64,000 nucleotides of DNA from Scytonema sp. UIC 10036. Lineage in GTDB: Bacteria; Cyanobacteriota; Cyanobacteriia; Cyanobacteriales; Nostocaceae. Position 1 is the first letter of the stretch. The number at the start of each line of letters is the position of its first letter. The notes beneath the pieces were generated by a model. The model saw only the letters and a list, made by a program, of their open reading frames with translations, searched no databases and was not told the DNA's origin. A program made the translations under genes and the position numbers. This document shows positions 54,016 through 63,578 of this stretch, one piece after another. The DNA is taken from the NCBI RefSeq assembly GCF_009725235.1, contig NZ_WJFC01000055.1:1-64000 (forward strand). Direction: 5' to 3'.

Positions 54016-54164
54016 TTGTGGATATCTTATGAAGATTCAGCTATTTCTTCTCGTGTTCCGGATTTGTCATTTGTCATTTGTCATTTGTCATTTGTATACA
54101 TTATTCTCCCTTGTCCCCATGTCTCCCTTATCCCCCATGTCTCCCTTATCCCTATTCCCTACCC
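54016..54164. repeat. heptamer and C-rich tandem words
   Basis: About 54061-54094 has TCATTTG copies, followed by imperfect CCCATGTCTCCCTTATC repeats at about 54111-54160, ending at the stop of the DUF4079 gene. Confidence 0.65.
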
Positions 54165-54866
54165 CTACCCCCTAGGACAGGTTTTGTTAGCAAAATCACA
54201 TTGATAAATGTAAGGTTCCTGCCAACTTAAGGGAATTTCTAGCAAGTCTCTTGTACCTGTCATAGCTTGCCCGATAAATAGTAACAAGGCAATGCAATTT
54301 AAAATTGTGTGGACTGTACGCCAACGATTCGATCTATCTTTGTAAATATCAGGCACAATTGCTAGAGAAAAAATCATCAGCAAAGCAGCTGCTATTCCGT
54401 AGTAGTAATGAGACCAGTACCATTCATTGTCTCGGCGAAAGACTCCATCCTGATAGCCAAGAATAACTATACCCGCACCCGTTAAAGTAGCAAATATTCC
54501 CCGCCATAGCGGTGGTTTGACACGATACAGTAAGACTAAAGAAACAATTGTAACCACAAACATTACAAAAATAAAAGTAACCTGGAAAGCATCTTTAGCC
54601 CACAATTGATTTTTGATAATGTTTTTCCCAATTGGATAAGCAAGCCCTATTAATACTAATCCCACAACTGCGCCTGTTAGCCAATTCCCAAGCTGTCTGT
54701 GTTCTACTCCTACTACAGGCGGAATCTTGCTTTTCTGCGAATTTTTGGATTCCAAGCGTCGCTGACGTGTTTGCCATGCAAAGTTAACTACCATGCCAAT
54801 TAGAGGAAATACGAAAAAGACTGCGATCGCTGGATGGACAAGACCAAGAAAATCTGCTAACTCCAT
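54165..54866 (-). CDS. DUF4079 membrane protein
   Basis: A 233-residue polytopic protein starting MELADFLGLVHPAIAVFFVF, with about seven helices and conserved His/Trp residues (NEWYWSHYYYGIAAALLMIF, SNRWRTVHTILNCIALLLFI and EIPLSWQEPYIYQCDFANK). Length and pattern match the DUF4079 family of cyanobacteria and plastids, some of whose members resemble cytochrome b561-like proteins; heme binding is only suggested by the membrane histidines. Monocistronic. Confidence 0.8.
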   Translation of the reverse strand: MELADFLGLVHPAIAVFFVFPLIGMVVNFAWQTRQRRLESKNSQKSKIPPVVGVEHRQLGNWLTGAVVGLVLIGLAYPIGKNIIKNQLWAKDAFQVTFIFVMFVVTIVSLVLLYRVKPPLWRGIFATLTGAGIVILGYQDGVFRRDNEWYWSHYYYGIAAALLMIFSLAIVPDIYKDRSNRWRTVHTILNCIALLLFIGQAMTGTRDLLEIPLSWQEPYIYQCDFANKTCPRG

Positions 54867-55341
54867 AGAACACCTTTTTACACAAACTTGTTTAGCGCGA
54901 ACACTGTAATTTCGTTTTTTTCAATCCTAAAACACAACCTATGGTGTATTTAGCTACTTTAAGGCAACCGACCGAGCAACACTCCTTCTCAAATTTATTG
55001 CTAAGGTTACTTTAAACTGTATTTTCAGCAGTTAAATGAATGCAAGCTGAGAATTTTTTCAAAAAATCCCCTGAGTTCCAAGAATTGATTTCTCATAGCA
55101 TTCTACTCCTGACAACCAAGTTATTAATTTTTGTTGCAGAACCTTCGTATTTTGTTGTAAAGTATATCAAATGTTTACAATGGTGTTGACTTTAAGAATT
55201 CACCAAACTTGACCAAGCGTAAACTCGTACAAGCTCGAAAATTTTGTTTATGGAAAAAAAGAAGTTGATTCACAAGTGTGAGGATTAACTGAACTTCAGT
55301 CACTGGTTACTGCTCATTGGTCATTGTTAAGGGATTTCAAA
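54867..55341. other. intergenic stretch upstream of the glycan synthase
   Basis: About 475 bp of AT-rich sequence with no supported gene or clear repeat; it presumably contains promoter elements for the divergent genes on both sides. Confidence 0.5.
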
Positions 55342-57612
55342 ATGATAATTACAAAGTTGAGTAAATACAGCCTCAAACTTGTTCGTCAGCGAGGTTTCCA
55401 AGTCCATACAGCAACATTTTTTCTATTAAGCATCTTTGTCTTATTTGGTGCTGTTATTGCAGCGTGGTTTGCAGGTGACGAGGTAATCGGTCATGCTTTT
55501 GCGGAGATTAATGAATGGCAAAAGAACCCGCCGGTTTGGTTAACTGTGCCAATGGTGCCAAAACAGTATTTACTAGCACCCACTGTGTTGCTATTCCTAT
55601 CTGTCTTGGCGATTGTAAAAATTTCTCCCCAACCTCAGGCTTGGTCTCGAAGGTTTGTAGTAGGAATTTTACTGTGCTTGACTTTGCGTTATGTTCTTTG
55701 GCGATCGCTTTCCACGCTCAATTTAGCTAATCCTCTCGTAGGCGTTTTCAGCGTAGGGCTATTCGTGTTTGAAATGTTCACGCTCCTGAATACGATTATT
55801 CAGCTATTTCTGATGCTTAATATCACAGATCGCCGTCAGGAAGCAACTAGAAAATCGCTCGCCGTTCTTCATGGAATCTTTACGCCATCCGTTGACATTT
55901 TAATACCAACGTATAACGAACCCGCTTTTATTTTGCAGCGTACAATTATTGGCTGTCAAGCACTAGACTACCCTAAGAAAAAAATCTATCTTCTGGATGA
56001 TACCAGCCGTCCGGAAATGAAACAATTAGCTAAAGAATTAGGATGTGAATATGTAACACGTCCGGATAACAGGTATGCCAAAGCGGGAAATTTGAATCAT
56101 GCTGTATCTCAAACTGATGGCGAGCTGATTGTTGTTTTTGATGCAGATTTTGTCCCCACTAAAAATTTCCTGACCCGCACAGTTGGCTTCTTTCAGGATG
56201 AAAATATAGCACTCGTGCAGACACCTCAAAGCTTTTATAATGTTGACCCTATAACCCGCAACCTTGGCTTAGAAAATATTCTCACTCCAGACGAAGAAGG
56301 ATTTTATCGTCAACTCCAACCTATTCGTGATGCAGCAGGTAGCTTAGTTTGTTGTGGTACTTCCTTTGTTGTTCGACGCAGTGCATTAGAAAGTGTGGGT
56401 GGGTTCGTGACAAATTCTTTAAGCGAAGACTATTTCACGGGAATTCGTTTATCTGCTCGAGGCTATAACTTAATTTATCTCAACGAACAATTGAGTGCAG
56501 GTTTAGCGGCGGAAAACATTGCTGCTTATGTAACTCAACGACTGCGTTGGTCAAGGGGTACATTGCAAGCATTTTTTATTAAATCCAATCCTTTAACAAT
56601 TCCCGGATTGACTCTCATCCAACGATTGGGTCATTTGGAAGGATTGTTGAACCACTCTAGTAGTATTGCTCGTGTTTACTTCCTTTTGATACCACTTGCC
56701 TACTTATTTTTAGGTGTGATTCCCATTCATGCAACCGCAGTGGAAATTCTATATTTCTACCTACCTATTTATATAGTAAATCTGACAGTTTTTTCTTGGT
56801 TAAATTACCGATCGCGCTCTGCTTTACTGTCAGATATTTATTCCCTAATTTTGTGTTTTCCCCTTGCATTGAATCAAATAAAAGTGATGCTAAATCCCTT
56901 TACTAAAGGATTTAAAGTCACACCAAAAGGACAAACAAGTGATAAATATTATTATAACTGGCAATTAGCAATTCCTTTGATTATTTTATTTCTTGCTACC
57001 GCCCTTGGCTTGTGCCGGAGTTTAGGAATGTTTATGTTAGATAGTTCTTGGACTGCGGCAGTCTCACCAGAACTAGATTTAGAAGTTAAAGGTATTCGAT
57101 TAGGTTGGTATTGGAGCGCATATAATTTAATAACGATCGCTATTTCTCTCCTGGTATTACTAGATGCACCCAAATTAGACAGATATGAATGGTTTGATTT
57201 GAGAAGAGTCGTTCGGCTACAGTTTGGAGAACAAAATTTTTGGGGAGTATCAAGAATGATTTCAGAAGGAGGAGTGGAAATTGCTCTCACGCAAAAGCCT
57301 CCCTTTGATTTAGTTGAAAATGTACCTGTAAAGGTAGAAATTACAGAAGAAAACTTACTGCTGGATGCACAAATATTGTGGACTGGTTTGAAAGATGAAA
57401 CTTCGACAGTAAGAGTTAGATTTGAATCAGTCAGTTTGCCCCAACAACGCCGACTTGTGGAAATGTTATTTTGTCGTCCCGGACAGTGGAAGCGCAACAA
57501 CGTACCAGGAGAGTTCGGTTCGTTGTTGTTGATCTTGAAAATTTTGTTGAAACCGCGCATTCTGTTTAATAGAAAAGTCGTGCGTACTCCCCTTGCTGTT
57601 GCTAAAATTTGA
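55342..57612 (+). CDS. cellulose synthase-like (BcsA-type) glycosyltransferase with PilZ domain
   Basis: A 756-residue membrane GT2 enzyme. N-terminal helices precede the catalytic domain: PSVDILIPTYNEPAFILQRT, YLLDDTSRPEMKQLAKELG (first Asp), IVVFDADFVPTKNFLTRTVG (DxD), SEDYFTGIRLSARGY (catalytic Asp) and VTQRLRWSRGTLQAFFIK (QxxRW). More helices follow, then a PilZ-like c-di-GMP domain (about 625-730, LRRVVRLQFGEQNFWGVSRM). It should polymerise and export a beta-glucan or related polysaccharide, activated by c-di-GMP. The classical RxxxR and DxSxxG motifs are altered (RRVVR, MISEGG). No bcsB or bcsZ gene follows. ATG 55342 fits AAGGGA. Confidence 0.9.
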   Translation: MIITKLSKYSLKLVRQRGFQVHTATFFLLSIFVLFGAVIAAWFAGDEVIGHAFAEINEWQKNPPVWLTVPMVPKQYLLAPTVLLFLSVLAIVKISPQPQAWSRRFVVGILLCLTLRYVLWRSLSTLNLANPLVGVFSVGLFVFEMFTLLNTIIQLFLMLNITDRRQEATRKSLAVLHGIFTPSVDILIPTYNEPAFILQRTIIGCQALDYPKKKIYLLDDTSRPEMKQLAKELGCEYVTRPDNRYAKAGNLNHAVSQTDGELIVVFDADFVPTKNFLTRTVGFFQDENIALVQTPQSFYNVDPITRNLGLENILTPDEEGFYRQLQPIRDAAGSLVCCGTSFVVRRSALESVGGFVTNSLSEDYFTGIRLSARGYNLIYLNEQLSAGLAAENIAAYVTQRLRWSRGTLQAFFIKSNPLTIPGLTLIQRLGHLEGLLNHSSSIARVYFLLIPLAYLFLGVIPIHATAVEILYFYLPIYIVNLTVFSWLNYRSRSALLSDIYSLILCFPLALNQIKVMLNPFTKGFKVTPKGQTSDKYYYNWQLAIPLIILFLATALGLCRSLGMFMLDSSWTAAVSPELDLEVKGIRLGWYWSAYNLITIAISLLVLLDAPKLDRYEWFDLRRVVRLQFGEQNFWGVSRMISEGGVEIALTQKPPFDLVENVPVKVEITEENLLLDAQILWTGLKDETSTVRVRFESVSLPQQRRLVEMLFCRPGQWKRNNVPGEFGSLLLILKILLKPRILFNRKVVRTPLAVAKI

Positions 57613-57624
57613 AGACCCCCATCT

Positions 57625-57856
57625 CGATCGAAAGACCCCCATCTCGTTCCCAGGCTCCGCCTGGGAATGCCTTGGGAGAGGCTCCGCCTCCTAACTCAGT
57701 CCACAAGCTCTGCGGAGCCTGCTGTGCTGCATTTTGTACCTCTGACTGGGAACGAGAGATAGCATCCTTCAAGAAGTCGGGAATTTCAATCCCAAATTCC
57801 AAATCCCAAATCCAAATCCCAAATCCCAAATCCAAAATCCCAAATCCAAAATCATC
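57625..57856. repeat. hairpin repeats and heptamer tandem words
   Basis: TTCCCAGGCTCCGCCTGGGAA (palindrome), AGGCTCCGCCTCC and a GGAACGAGAG word recur around 57645-57760. CCCAAAT/CCAAAAT-type short tandem repeats fill 57790-57853. They lie between the convergent glycan synthase and recQ genes. Confidence 0.75.
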
Positions 57857-60013
57857 TCACTTCTTACCTTTACACCGCCACGTTATCTTTACAAGACGAA
57901 TTTCATCAAAACTGTAGCGATCGCCAAGATAATCTTTAATAGGTGTTAGAGGAACATCCCCAAGAATTTCTAAGACTTGTAAAATTTTTTGCTGCTTCTC
58001 GACAGGAACCAATAAATTTAAATCTATTGGCTGCTTCTTCTCAATGAGATTGCAAAGGTGATCGACAATGGTTCTTGGGCGAAGATTGCGTTTTTTCGCA
58101 ATTTCTTGAACGCTCAAACCTTGCTGGTGTAATTGTAATGTGTGTAGTTCTGTACCTATAGGTAATTCGTCAGAAGGTGTAGAATTCAGTTTCTTTTCCA
58201 GCAACCCTTGTTTTTGATAGTAAGCACAAATTTCTGCTAGAAATTGGTCCCCGTATTGCGAAACTTTATGACTGGTTACCCCAGAGAGTTTACTAAATTC
58301 TAATAAACTTTTAGGTTGCATCTGTGCCATTAATCTTAGTGTAGAGTCAGAAAAGATGACGTAAGGTGCAACAGATTGAGCATCTGCAATTTGTTTGCGT
58401 AGCGATCGCAATTTCTGCAAGAGTAAATCCACCTCTGCTGCTCTTGCATCCCTGTCTGTAAAGGTAACCTTTTGTGCTACTGGAACAGCAACAGTCACTG
58501 TTCGCTGTCGGCGCATGATTTCCCAACTTAAAGCATTCAGTTTTAAGACTGCGTAACCATCGCTTGTTTGTTCTAAAAAACCTTTATGCAATAGAGCACG
58601 CCCTAGCATTCGCCATTCATCTAAACCTTTATCTTTACCAATCCCATAAGTAGATAGTTTATCATGTCCGTTTTGAATAATTTTCTGGGTTTTTGCACCT
58701 CGCAACACATCTATAATATGACCCATTCCATATTTTTCTTTGCATCGAGCCACACAAGATAAAAATTTCATGGCTTCGATAGTCCAATCTTCCTCTGGCT
58801 TGGGATAGCGACAGTTGTCACAATTTCCACAATTACCTGCAAACCGTTCTCCAAAATAACCCAATTGAATTGTGCGACGGCAAACTGTTCCTTCAGCATA
58901 GTCTATCATTTGCCGCAGTTGTTGTTTGGCAATCAATTGTTCTTGAGGGTCAGTTTTTTGATTGATACTCCACTCTATCGTTTTGACATCACTAAAGTTA
59001 TAGAAAAGCAGACAGCGAGATGTTTCTCCATCTCTTCCCGCCCTACCTGATTCTTGGTAATAACTTTCTATATTGCGGGGTAAATCAAAGTGAATCACAA
59101 ACCGAACATCTGGTTTATTAATTCCCATCCCAAAGGCAATTGTTGCTACGATAACGCGCACGTCATCGCGAATAAACCGAGTTTGATTTTGATTGCGTTC
59201 TTCATCAGTTAATCCAGCATGATATGGTAAAACAGAAATTTTCTCATGTTGAAGCTTAAGAGTCAGTTCATCAACTTTTTTGCGCGTCAAGCAATAGATA
59301 ATTCCCGAACCATCTGTTTCTCGAATCAGTTCCAATAATTCCGCGTAAGCAGATTTGGTTTTGGAACGGACTTCGTAGTAAAGGTTTGTGCGGTTAAAGC
59401 TAGAAATGTGGATGTTGGGTTGGTTTAACCCTAATTGTTGGATGATATCACTGCGGACGCGATCGGTTGCTGTGGCGGTTAGGGCAGAAACAGCTATATC
59501 CGGGTAGCGTTGGCGTAATAACTTCAGTTGGCGGTACTCTGGGCGAAAATCATGTCCCCACTCAGAAACACAGTGGGCTTCGTCAATTGCAAAGGCAGAA
59601 ATACCAACTTGGTGATGGACAAGATCGAGTAAAGGTAGAAATCTTTCGCTGACCAGACGTTCTGGGGCAACGTAGAGTAGTTTTATTTTACCTTGGAGCA
59701 AGGCTTCTTCACGCGATCGCACTTGATAGGCATTGAGGCTGCTGTTAAGAAATGTTGCAGAAACACCGTTATTTCGCAATGCTTCCACTTGATCTTGCAT
59801 CAAAGCTATAAGGGGCGACACCACAACAGTGACACCTTTTTTCAGGAGTGCGGGAAGTTGAAAACACAACGATTTTCCCCCACCAGTGGGCATAACGATC
59901 AGTAGATCCCGATTTAAGAGCGCTTGTTCGATGATTTGCCGTTGTCCGGGGCGGAAGGTGTCATAACCAAAGTAGTGTTTTAGCGCTTGTTCTAAACTGG
60001 GAGACTGATACAT
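57857..60013 (-). CDS. recQ: RecQ-type ATP-dependent DNA helicase
   Basis: A complete 718-residue 3'-5' helicase involved in recombination and replication-fork repair. Motif 0/I FRPGQRQIIEQALLNRDLLI and MPTGGGKSLCFQLPALL, motif II DEAHCVSEWGHDFRPEY, motif III ALTATATDRVRSDII, motif V/VI TIAFGMGINKPDVRFVIHFD and YQESGRAGRDGETSRCLLFY. The zinc-binding RQC region has the Cys set CRRTIQLGYFGERFAGNCGN-CDNCR. An HRDC-type domain (about 530-600) and a C-terminal HTH region (LHQQGLSVQEIAKKRNLRPR) follow. The extra C-terminal helix-turn-helix is usual in cyanobacterial RecQ. Confidence 0.95.
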   Translation of the reverse strand: MYQSPSLEQALKHYFGYDTFRPGQRQIIEQALLNRDLLIVMPTGGGKSLCFQLPALLKKGVTVVVSPLIALMQDQVEALRNNGVSATFLNSSLNAYQVRSREEALLQGKIKLLYVAPERLVSERFLPLLDLVHHQVGISAFAIDEAHCVSEWGHDFRPEYRQLKLLRQRYPDIAVSALTATATDRVRSDIIQQLGLNQPNIHISSFNRTNLYYEVRSKTKSAYAELLELIRETDGSGIIYCLTRKKVDELTLKLQHEKISVLPYHAGLTDEERNQNQTRFIRDDVRVIVATIAFGMGINKPDVRFVIHFDLPRNIESYYQESGRAGRDGETSRCLLFYNFSDVKTIEWSINQKTDPQEQLIAKQQLRQMIDYAEGTVCRRTIQLGYFGERFAGNCGNCDNCRYPKPEEDWTIEAMKFLSCVARCKEKYGMGHIIDVLRGAKTQKIIQNGHDKLSTYGIGKDKGLDEWRMLGRALLHKGFLEQTSDGYAVLKLNALSWEIMRRQRTVTVAVPVAQKVTFTDRDARAAEVDLLLQKLRSLRKQIADAQSVAPYVIFSDSTLRLMAQMQPKSLLEFSKLSGVTSHKVSQYGDQFLAEICAYYQKQGLLEKKLNSTPSDELPIGTELHTLQLHQQGLSVQEIAKKRNLRPRTIVDHLCNLIEKKQPIDLNLLVPVEKQQKILQVLEILGDVPLTPIKDYLGDRYSFDEIRLVKITWRCKGKK

Positions 60014-60122
60014 AAATCACTGTTGTACAAAAAAGGCATCCTGCCTGCACGCTAATTGTAACCAATCTTAGCCAAGGAATGCCCATTGAGTCTCAACTTC
60101 AGACTTTACTTTTGGCGGGAGA

Positions 60123-62429
60123 TTAAGAATTACAGATTTGAGTTGCCATTTTCTCAGAGGAAACCCACTCACAATGGAAACCGTAGGGAATTCGTTGAGG
60201 GATAAGCACGCGAGCAATGGGTTCAGCCGTGATATTGTGAGCGTCCAAAACAACCAATTCCGAACGCTTTTTCACAGCATCGTAAATATAGGTTAGCACC
60301 CATCCGTCATCTTCGGTTGTACCACCAGGACGGGGTGCAAAGACGCATTCACCGCCAAAGCGTCCGCGTCCAAAATATACACTTTGGGCTGTTCCGGCTT
60401 CTAAGTCGTACTTCTTGATCCCGTCAAATACAGGGCGTTCCATGTAAACGGCTCCTAGTCCGGCGTAAACATAACGCATCTTGCGCCCTACAAAATTCTC
60501 ATTGATACGGGGGAATTCAGCAATTTCATCGTCAAGCATTTCTTCTTTGACTTGACCGGTAGATAGATTAAACCGCCAACGATATAACTTTGTCATTTCT
60601 GGTTCGATTTTGTCCTTCTTAGCGTTATCTTTGACGAAATCGTAGGCATTTTCTGGATCGGGGATAAATAGTTGAGTAGAGTCCATCCGATAGGCTACCA
60701 GAACTACCTCATTTCCCTCTTCATAGGCATTGACGGTATGATAAACCATACAAGCTGGCACCTTAAACCAGCGCATCTGTCCTCCATGTCGAGGAATAAT
60801 GCCAAAACGACTGGGGCGATCGCCTTCAAAAACGATGGGAACTTTACCGACCATAATTCGCATTGCCTTGAAAGCGAGAGGCATATCCATGAAGATGGAG
60901 TAGTTTTGAGTAATGGCGAAATCGTGCATGATAATGGGAGAAGGAATGTCAACAGGAATGGTTTTGACAATTTTTCCTTCTGCTGAGACGATGCCGTATT
61001 GGATGTATGGCTTGGTAAGGGGTTGATAGCCAAAGAACATCATTTCCCCTGTTTGAACATCGATTTTCGGATGGGCGGTGAAGGGGAAAGTCAATTGATT
61101 GTCAAAGGTATAAGGTCCAACTGTTTCTAAGTTGGGGAGGCGGAGTTCATAGGGTTCTCCCCCTTCCCACAGAGCGAGTAATCGTCCGTTGTGCCACACT
61201 AAAGCAGTGTTGGCAACATTTTTCATCATAATTCCATGGGGTTGATCGAAGCGAGGTAGATTAAGCAATCCTGGCCAAATGGCTTTGTTTTCTTTTCGCT
61301 CAATCTCAAACCCTTCAGTACGAACATAACGGTTCCGATAACAAGCCTTACCGTCATTAATATGCACTCTATGAATCATTCCATCCCCATCAAACCAGTG
61401 ATAAAGTCCTAGGGGGGCAAAACGGGCGTTTGGCCCAATCCGGAGAAACATCCCTGACAACTCTGGTGGGAGTTGTCCAATCACTTCTAAGTTTTCTGCT
61501 GTGATTTCTTCACGCACTGGGGCGTAATTGTCTGTTAAAAAGCGATGGGCTAATTCTTCTTTGACTTGTGGATTGCACTGGAGAGCTGTTACTTTACCCA
61601 TGACAGCCTGAGGAATGCGAGCATAAGCATAGCCTTTTCTAAGATTTTGACGTGCTTGTGCTGGTGACTCTAAGCGATCGGGAACCACTTGAGCCAGGAA
61701 GTTAGGGTCAAGGAAGATACGCCCTAAACGTTGCTGGAGGATGGTTTGACGAGTGTCTTTATCAGCAAAAACTGCTAACAATTCTTTTTCTCGATCGGTA
61801 ATTTCTTCATCACTGGTCAATAAACTTGCTAAGACTTTATTTAATGACTCGCATTTTTGCGGACTGGGATTTTTGCCTAGGTAAGCTTCTAGCCAGTTAA
61901 AACACTCCTGCGGCGAAACAGGTTGATTTTCTGATAATAAACTTTTAATTTCTGAATCTTCAGCCACTCCTTTTTCAGTCGCTAATTTCAATAAATATTC
62001 TTGTTCTCCCGGTGCGAGTGTTCCATCGAGCCAAGCGACACCAAGCAGGATTTTTAGCAATTGTTTATTCTCGTGAGAGCAGTCTTGCTGATAGGCAAGC
62101 AAAGTTGCTTTGGGCAGGGCTATATCAAAATGTTCGTTAGTGCTTGCATCCGGGCGAAGATTTTTTTCACTGGTGTATAAAATTCTGGCAAGATTGGGGG
62201 ATTTAACAACAACATATAAATCGGGATTGCCTTCAAATTTTTCAAAACTCTTTTTAAAATCAGCTTCAGAGTAAGTTATTTCAAATTGACCGTTGTTGTT
62301 CGTTATTGTTTGCCCTAAGTAGTCGGTTTTAAAAATATCTTTATCAAAAGCTTCCACAACTAAGTGAGGAATTCCCGCTCCGCTTTCGGATTCGTAAATG
62401 CGCCCTGTTATTTTAAATAACATCTTCAA
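60123..62429 (-). CDS. three-domain carotenoid oxygenase: transthyretin-like, TerB-like, RPE65
   Basis: A 768-residue protein. Residues about 1-110 form a transthyretin/CarboxypepD_reg-like beta domain (KITGRIYESESGAGIPHLVV). Residues about 115-245 look like a TerB-type helical domain (LLKILLGVAWLDGTLAPGEQ, ASLLTSDEEITDREKELLA). Residues about 275-768 are the RPE65/carotenoid cleavage dioxygenase propeller, with the four iron histidines visible as FTAHPK, MHDFAIT, YHTVNAYEE and YGFHCEW. It would cleave a carotenoid or related polyene to apocarotenoids using O2. The N-terminal pair of domains is unusual for the family; a role in membrane or metal-linked sensing is only a guess. Confidence 0.85.
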   Translation of the reverse strand: MKMLFKITGRIYESESGAGIPHLVVEAFDKDIFKTDYLGQTITNNNGQFEITYSEADFKKSFEKFEGNPDLYVVVKSPNLARILYTSEKNLRPDASTNEHFDIALPKATLLAYQQDCSHENKQLLKILLGVAWLDGTLAPGEQEYLLKLATEKGVAEDSEIKSLLSENQPVSPQECFNWLEAYLGKNPSPQKCESLNKVLASLLTSDEEITDREKELLAVFADKDTRQTILQQRLGRIFLDPNFLAQVVPDRLESPAQARQNLRKGYAYARIPQAVMGKVTALQCNPQVKEELAHRFLTDNYAPVREEITAENLEVIGQLPPELSGMFLRIGPNARFAPLGLYHWFDGDGMIHRVHINDGKACYRNRYVRTEGFEIERKENKAIWPGLLNLPRFDQPHGIMMKNVANTALVWHNGRLLALWEGGEPYELRLPNLETVGPYTFDNQLTFPFTAHPKIDVQTGEMMFFGYQPLTKPYIQYGIVSAEGKIVKTIPVDIPSPIIMHDFAITQNYSIFMDMPLAFKAMRIMVGKVPIVFEGDRPSRFGIIPRHGGQMRWFKVPACMVYHTVNAYEEGNEVVLVAYRMDSTQLFIPDPENAYDFVKDNAKKDKIEPEMTKLYRWRFNLSTGQVKEEMLDDEIAEFPRINENFVGRKMRYVYAGLGAVYMERPVFDGIKKYDLEAGTAQSVYFGRGRFGGECVFAPRPGGTTEDDGWVLTYIYDAVKKRSELVVLDAHNITAEPIARVLIPQRIPYGFHCEWVSSEKMATQICNS

Positions 62430-62500
62430 TTGTCTCCAAGGGTTGCAAAGTTAGGTGCTAACGATAATATTATATGTATAGTCACAAGTATTTATCACCT

Positions 62501-62785
62501 ATGCCCAAAGCAATCTGGAATGGTGCTGTTATAGCTGAAAGCGATGACACTGTAGTTGTGGAAGGCAACCATTACTTCCCTCCTAACGCAGTCAACAAGG
62601 AATACTTTAAGGAAAGCGACACCCATACAACTTGCCCTTGGAAGGGTGTTGCTAGTTACTACAGCATTGAAGTGGATGGACAACTTAACAAGGATGCGGC
62701 TTGGTACTATCCCAGTGCAAAGGAAAAAGCAAAGAATATTGAAGGGTATATCGCCTTTTGGAGAGGTGTCAAGGTTGAATCGTAG
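62501..62785 (+). CDS. DUF427 protein
   Basis: A 94-residue protein beginning MPKAIWNGAVIAESDDTVVV with EGNHYFPPNAVNKEYF, HTTCPWKGVASYYSIEVDGQ and AAWYYPSAKEKAKNIEGYIA-FWRGVKVE. The C-P-W-K-G-x-A-x-Y and W-Y-Y-P-x-P-like elements are the signature of DUF427, a small beta-rich fold of unknown function. ATG 62501 fits the family's usual start; ATG 62474 would add nine unrelated residues. Divergent from the oxygenase gene. Confidence 0.9.
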   Translation: MPKAIWNGAVIAESDDTVVVEGNHYFPPNAVNKEYFKESDTHTTCPWKGVASYYSIEVDGQLNKDAAWYYPSAKEKAKNIEGYIAFWRGVKVES

Positions 62786-62849
62786 TCAAAATTTCGTATT
62801 TTGACCAAAAGCCATTCCAAATAAAAAATACCCAATATACGTTCTTACG

Positions 62850-62940
62850 GGATGGGCATCTTTATTCTTATGGGATGAGCATCCTGATTCCTATGAAATG
62901 GGCATCCTTGCCCGTCCTATACAATGGACGGGCACAATTC
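62850..62940. repeat. imperfect tandem/inverted repeat with GGGCATCC words
   Basis: Three successive units (GGGATGGGCATCTTTATTC, GGGATGAGCATCCTGATTC, GAAATGGGCATCCTTGCCC) are followed by GGACGGGCACAATTCCGTGC, which pairs with the last unit. The family recurs at 1411 and near 60030. Confidence 0.7.
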
Positions 62941-62996
62941 CGTGCAATATTCCTGACTTAATTTTGTATAAAAGTTACAGCAAATGAAGCTCAAGC

Positions 62997-63446
62997 TTAC
63001 TCGCTAGCAATGACAATATCGTTAGACTTGATCACAGCATAAGCCTCTTTACCCTCCGTCAGTTCCAACTCATCTGCTGAAACTCGAGTGATAATTGAGG
63101 TAAGTTCAACTTTGTGAACGATCTCTAGTGTAACCTCAGTATTGACGGCTCCTGTAATAACTCGTTTGACAACTCCTTTTAAAATATTCCGAGAACTAAC
63201 TTTTAAAGGTTTTTTCTGACCTACAACATCTATCTTAGGGCTGACTTCACTACCCCAAGCATCATCTTTTCCACGGCGCTGAGTCGATCGCGATGGCGAT
63301 ACAGAAGGCTGTTCATTGAGACTTCTCACTAATTCCCGCAAAATTTCTGTTTTAGTGCGCTGAGACTGCTGGCAAAATTCCTCTAAAATCTTTCTCTCCT
63401 CCTCCGAGGTTTGAAACGTAATCCATCCTTGTTCTTTTCTTGGCAT
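62997..63446 (-). CDS. ribbon-helix-helix plus Mop/TOBE domain protein
   Basis: A 149-residue protein. The N-terminal MPRKEQGWITFQTSEEERKI and TKTEILRELVRSL resemble a CopG/MetJ-like ribbon-helix-helix DNA-binding domain. After a Ser/Arg linker (about 55-80) the C-terminal LKVSSRNILKGVVKRVITGA and VELTSIITRVSADELELTEG plus AYAVIKSNDIVIA form a molbindin-like Mop/TOBE domain that binds molybdate or tungstate. This is a likely oxyanion-responsive regulator, although no transporter genes are near. ATG 63446 is chosen because the upstream residues lack homology. Confidence 0.78.
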   Translation of the reverse strand: MPRKEQGWITFQTSEEERKILEEFCQQSQRTKTEILRELVRSLNEQPSVSPSRSTQRRGKDDAWGSEVSPKIDVVGQKKPLKVSSRNILKGVVKRVITGAVNTEVTLEIVHKVELTSIITRVSADELELTEGKEAYAVIKSNDIVIASE

Positions 63447-63578
63447 AATTTTACCAAAATTGTTGGTAATTGAGACCGTTCTTGATCCGATCCTACCAAG
63501 CGCAAATACGTTTGAACAATAAAACTTTATTGAGTTAGCACCTAGAGCCCCCATTTTGGCTCAATCTAAATCTGTCAC

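Noticed and set aside
63421..63554. Longer start for the ribbon-helix-helix/Mop protein at 63554
   Set aside because: The extra 36 residues have no homology or ribosome site; MPRKEQGW at 63446 is the expected start of the DNA-binding domain.
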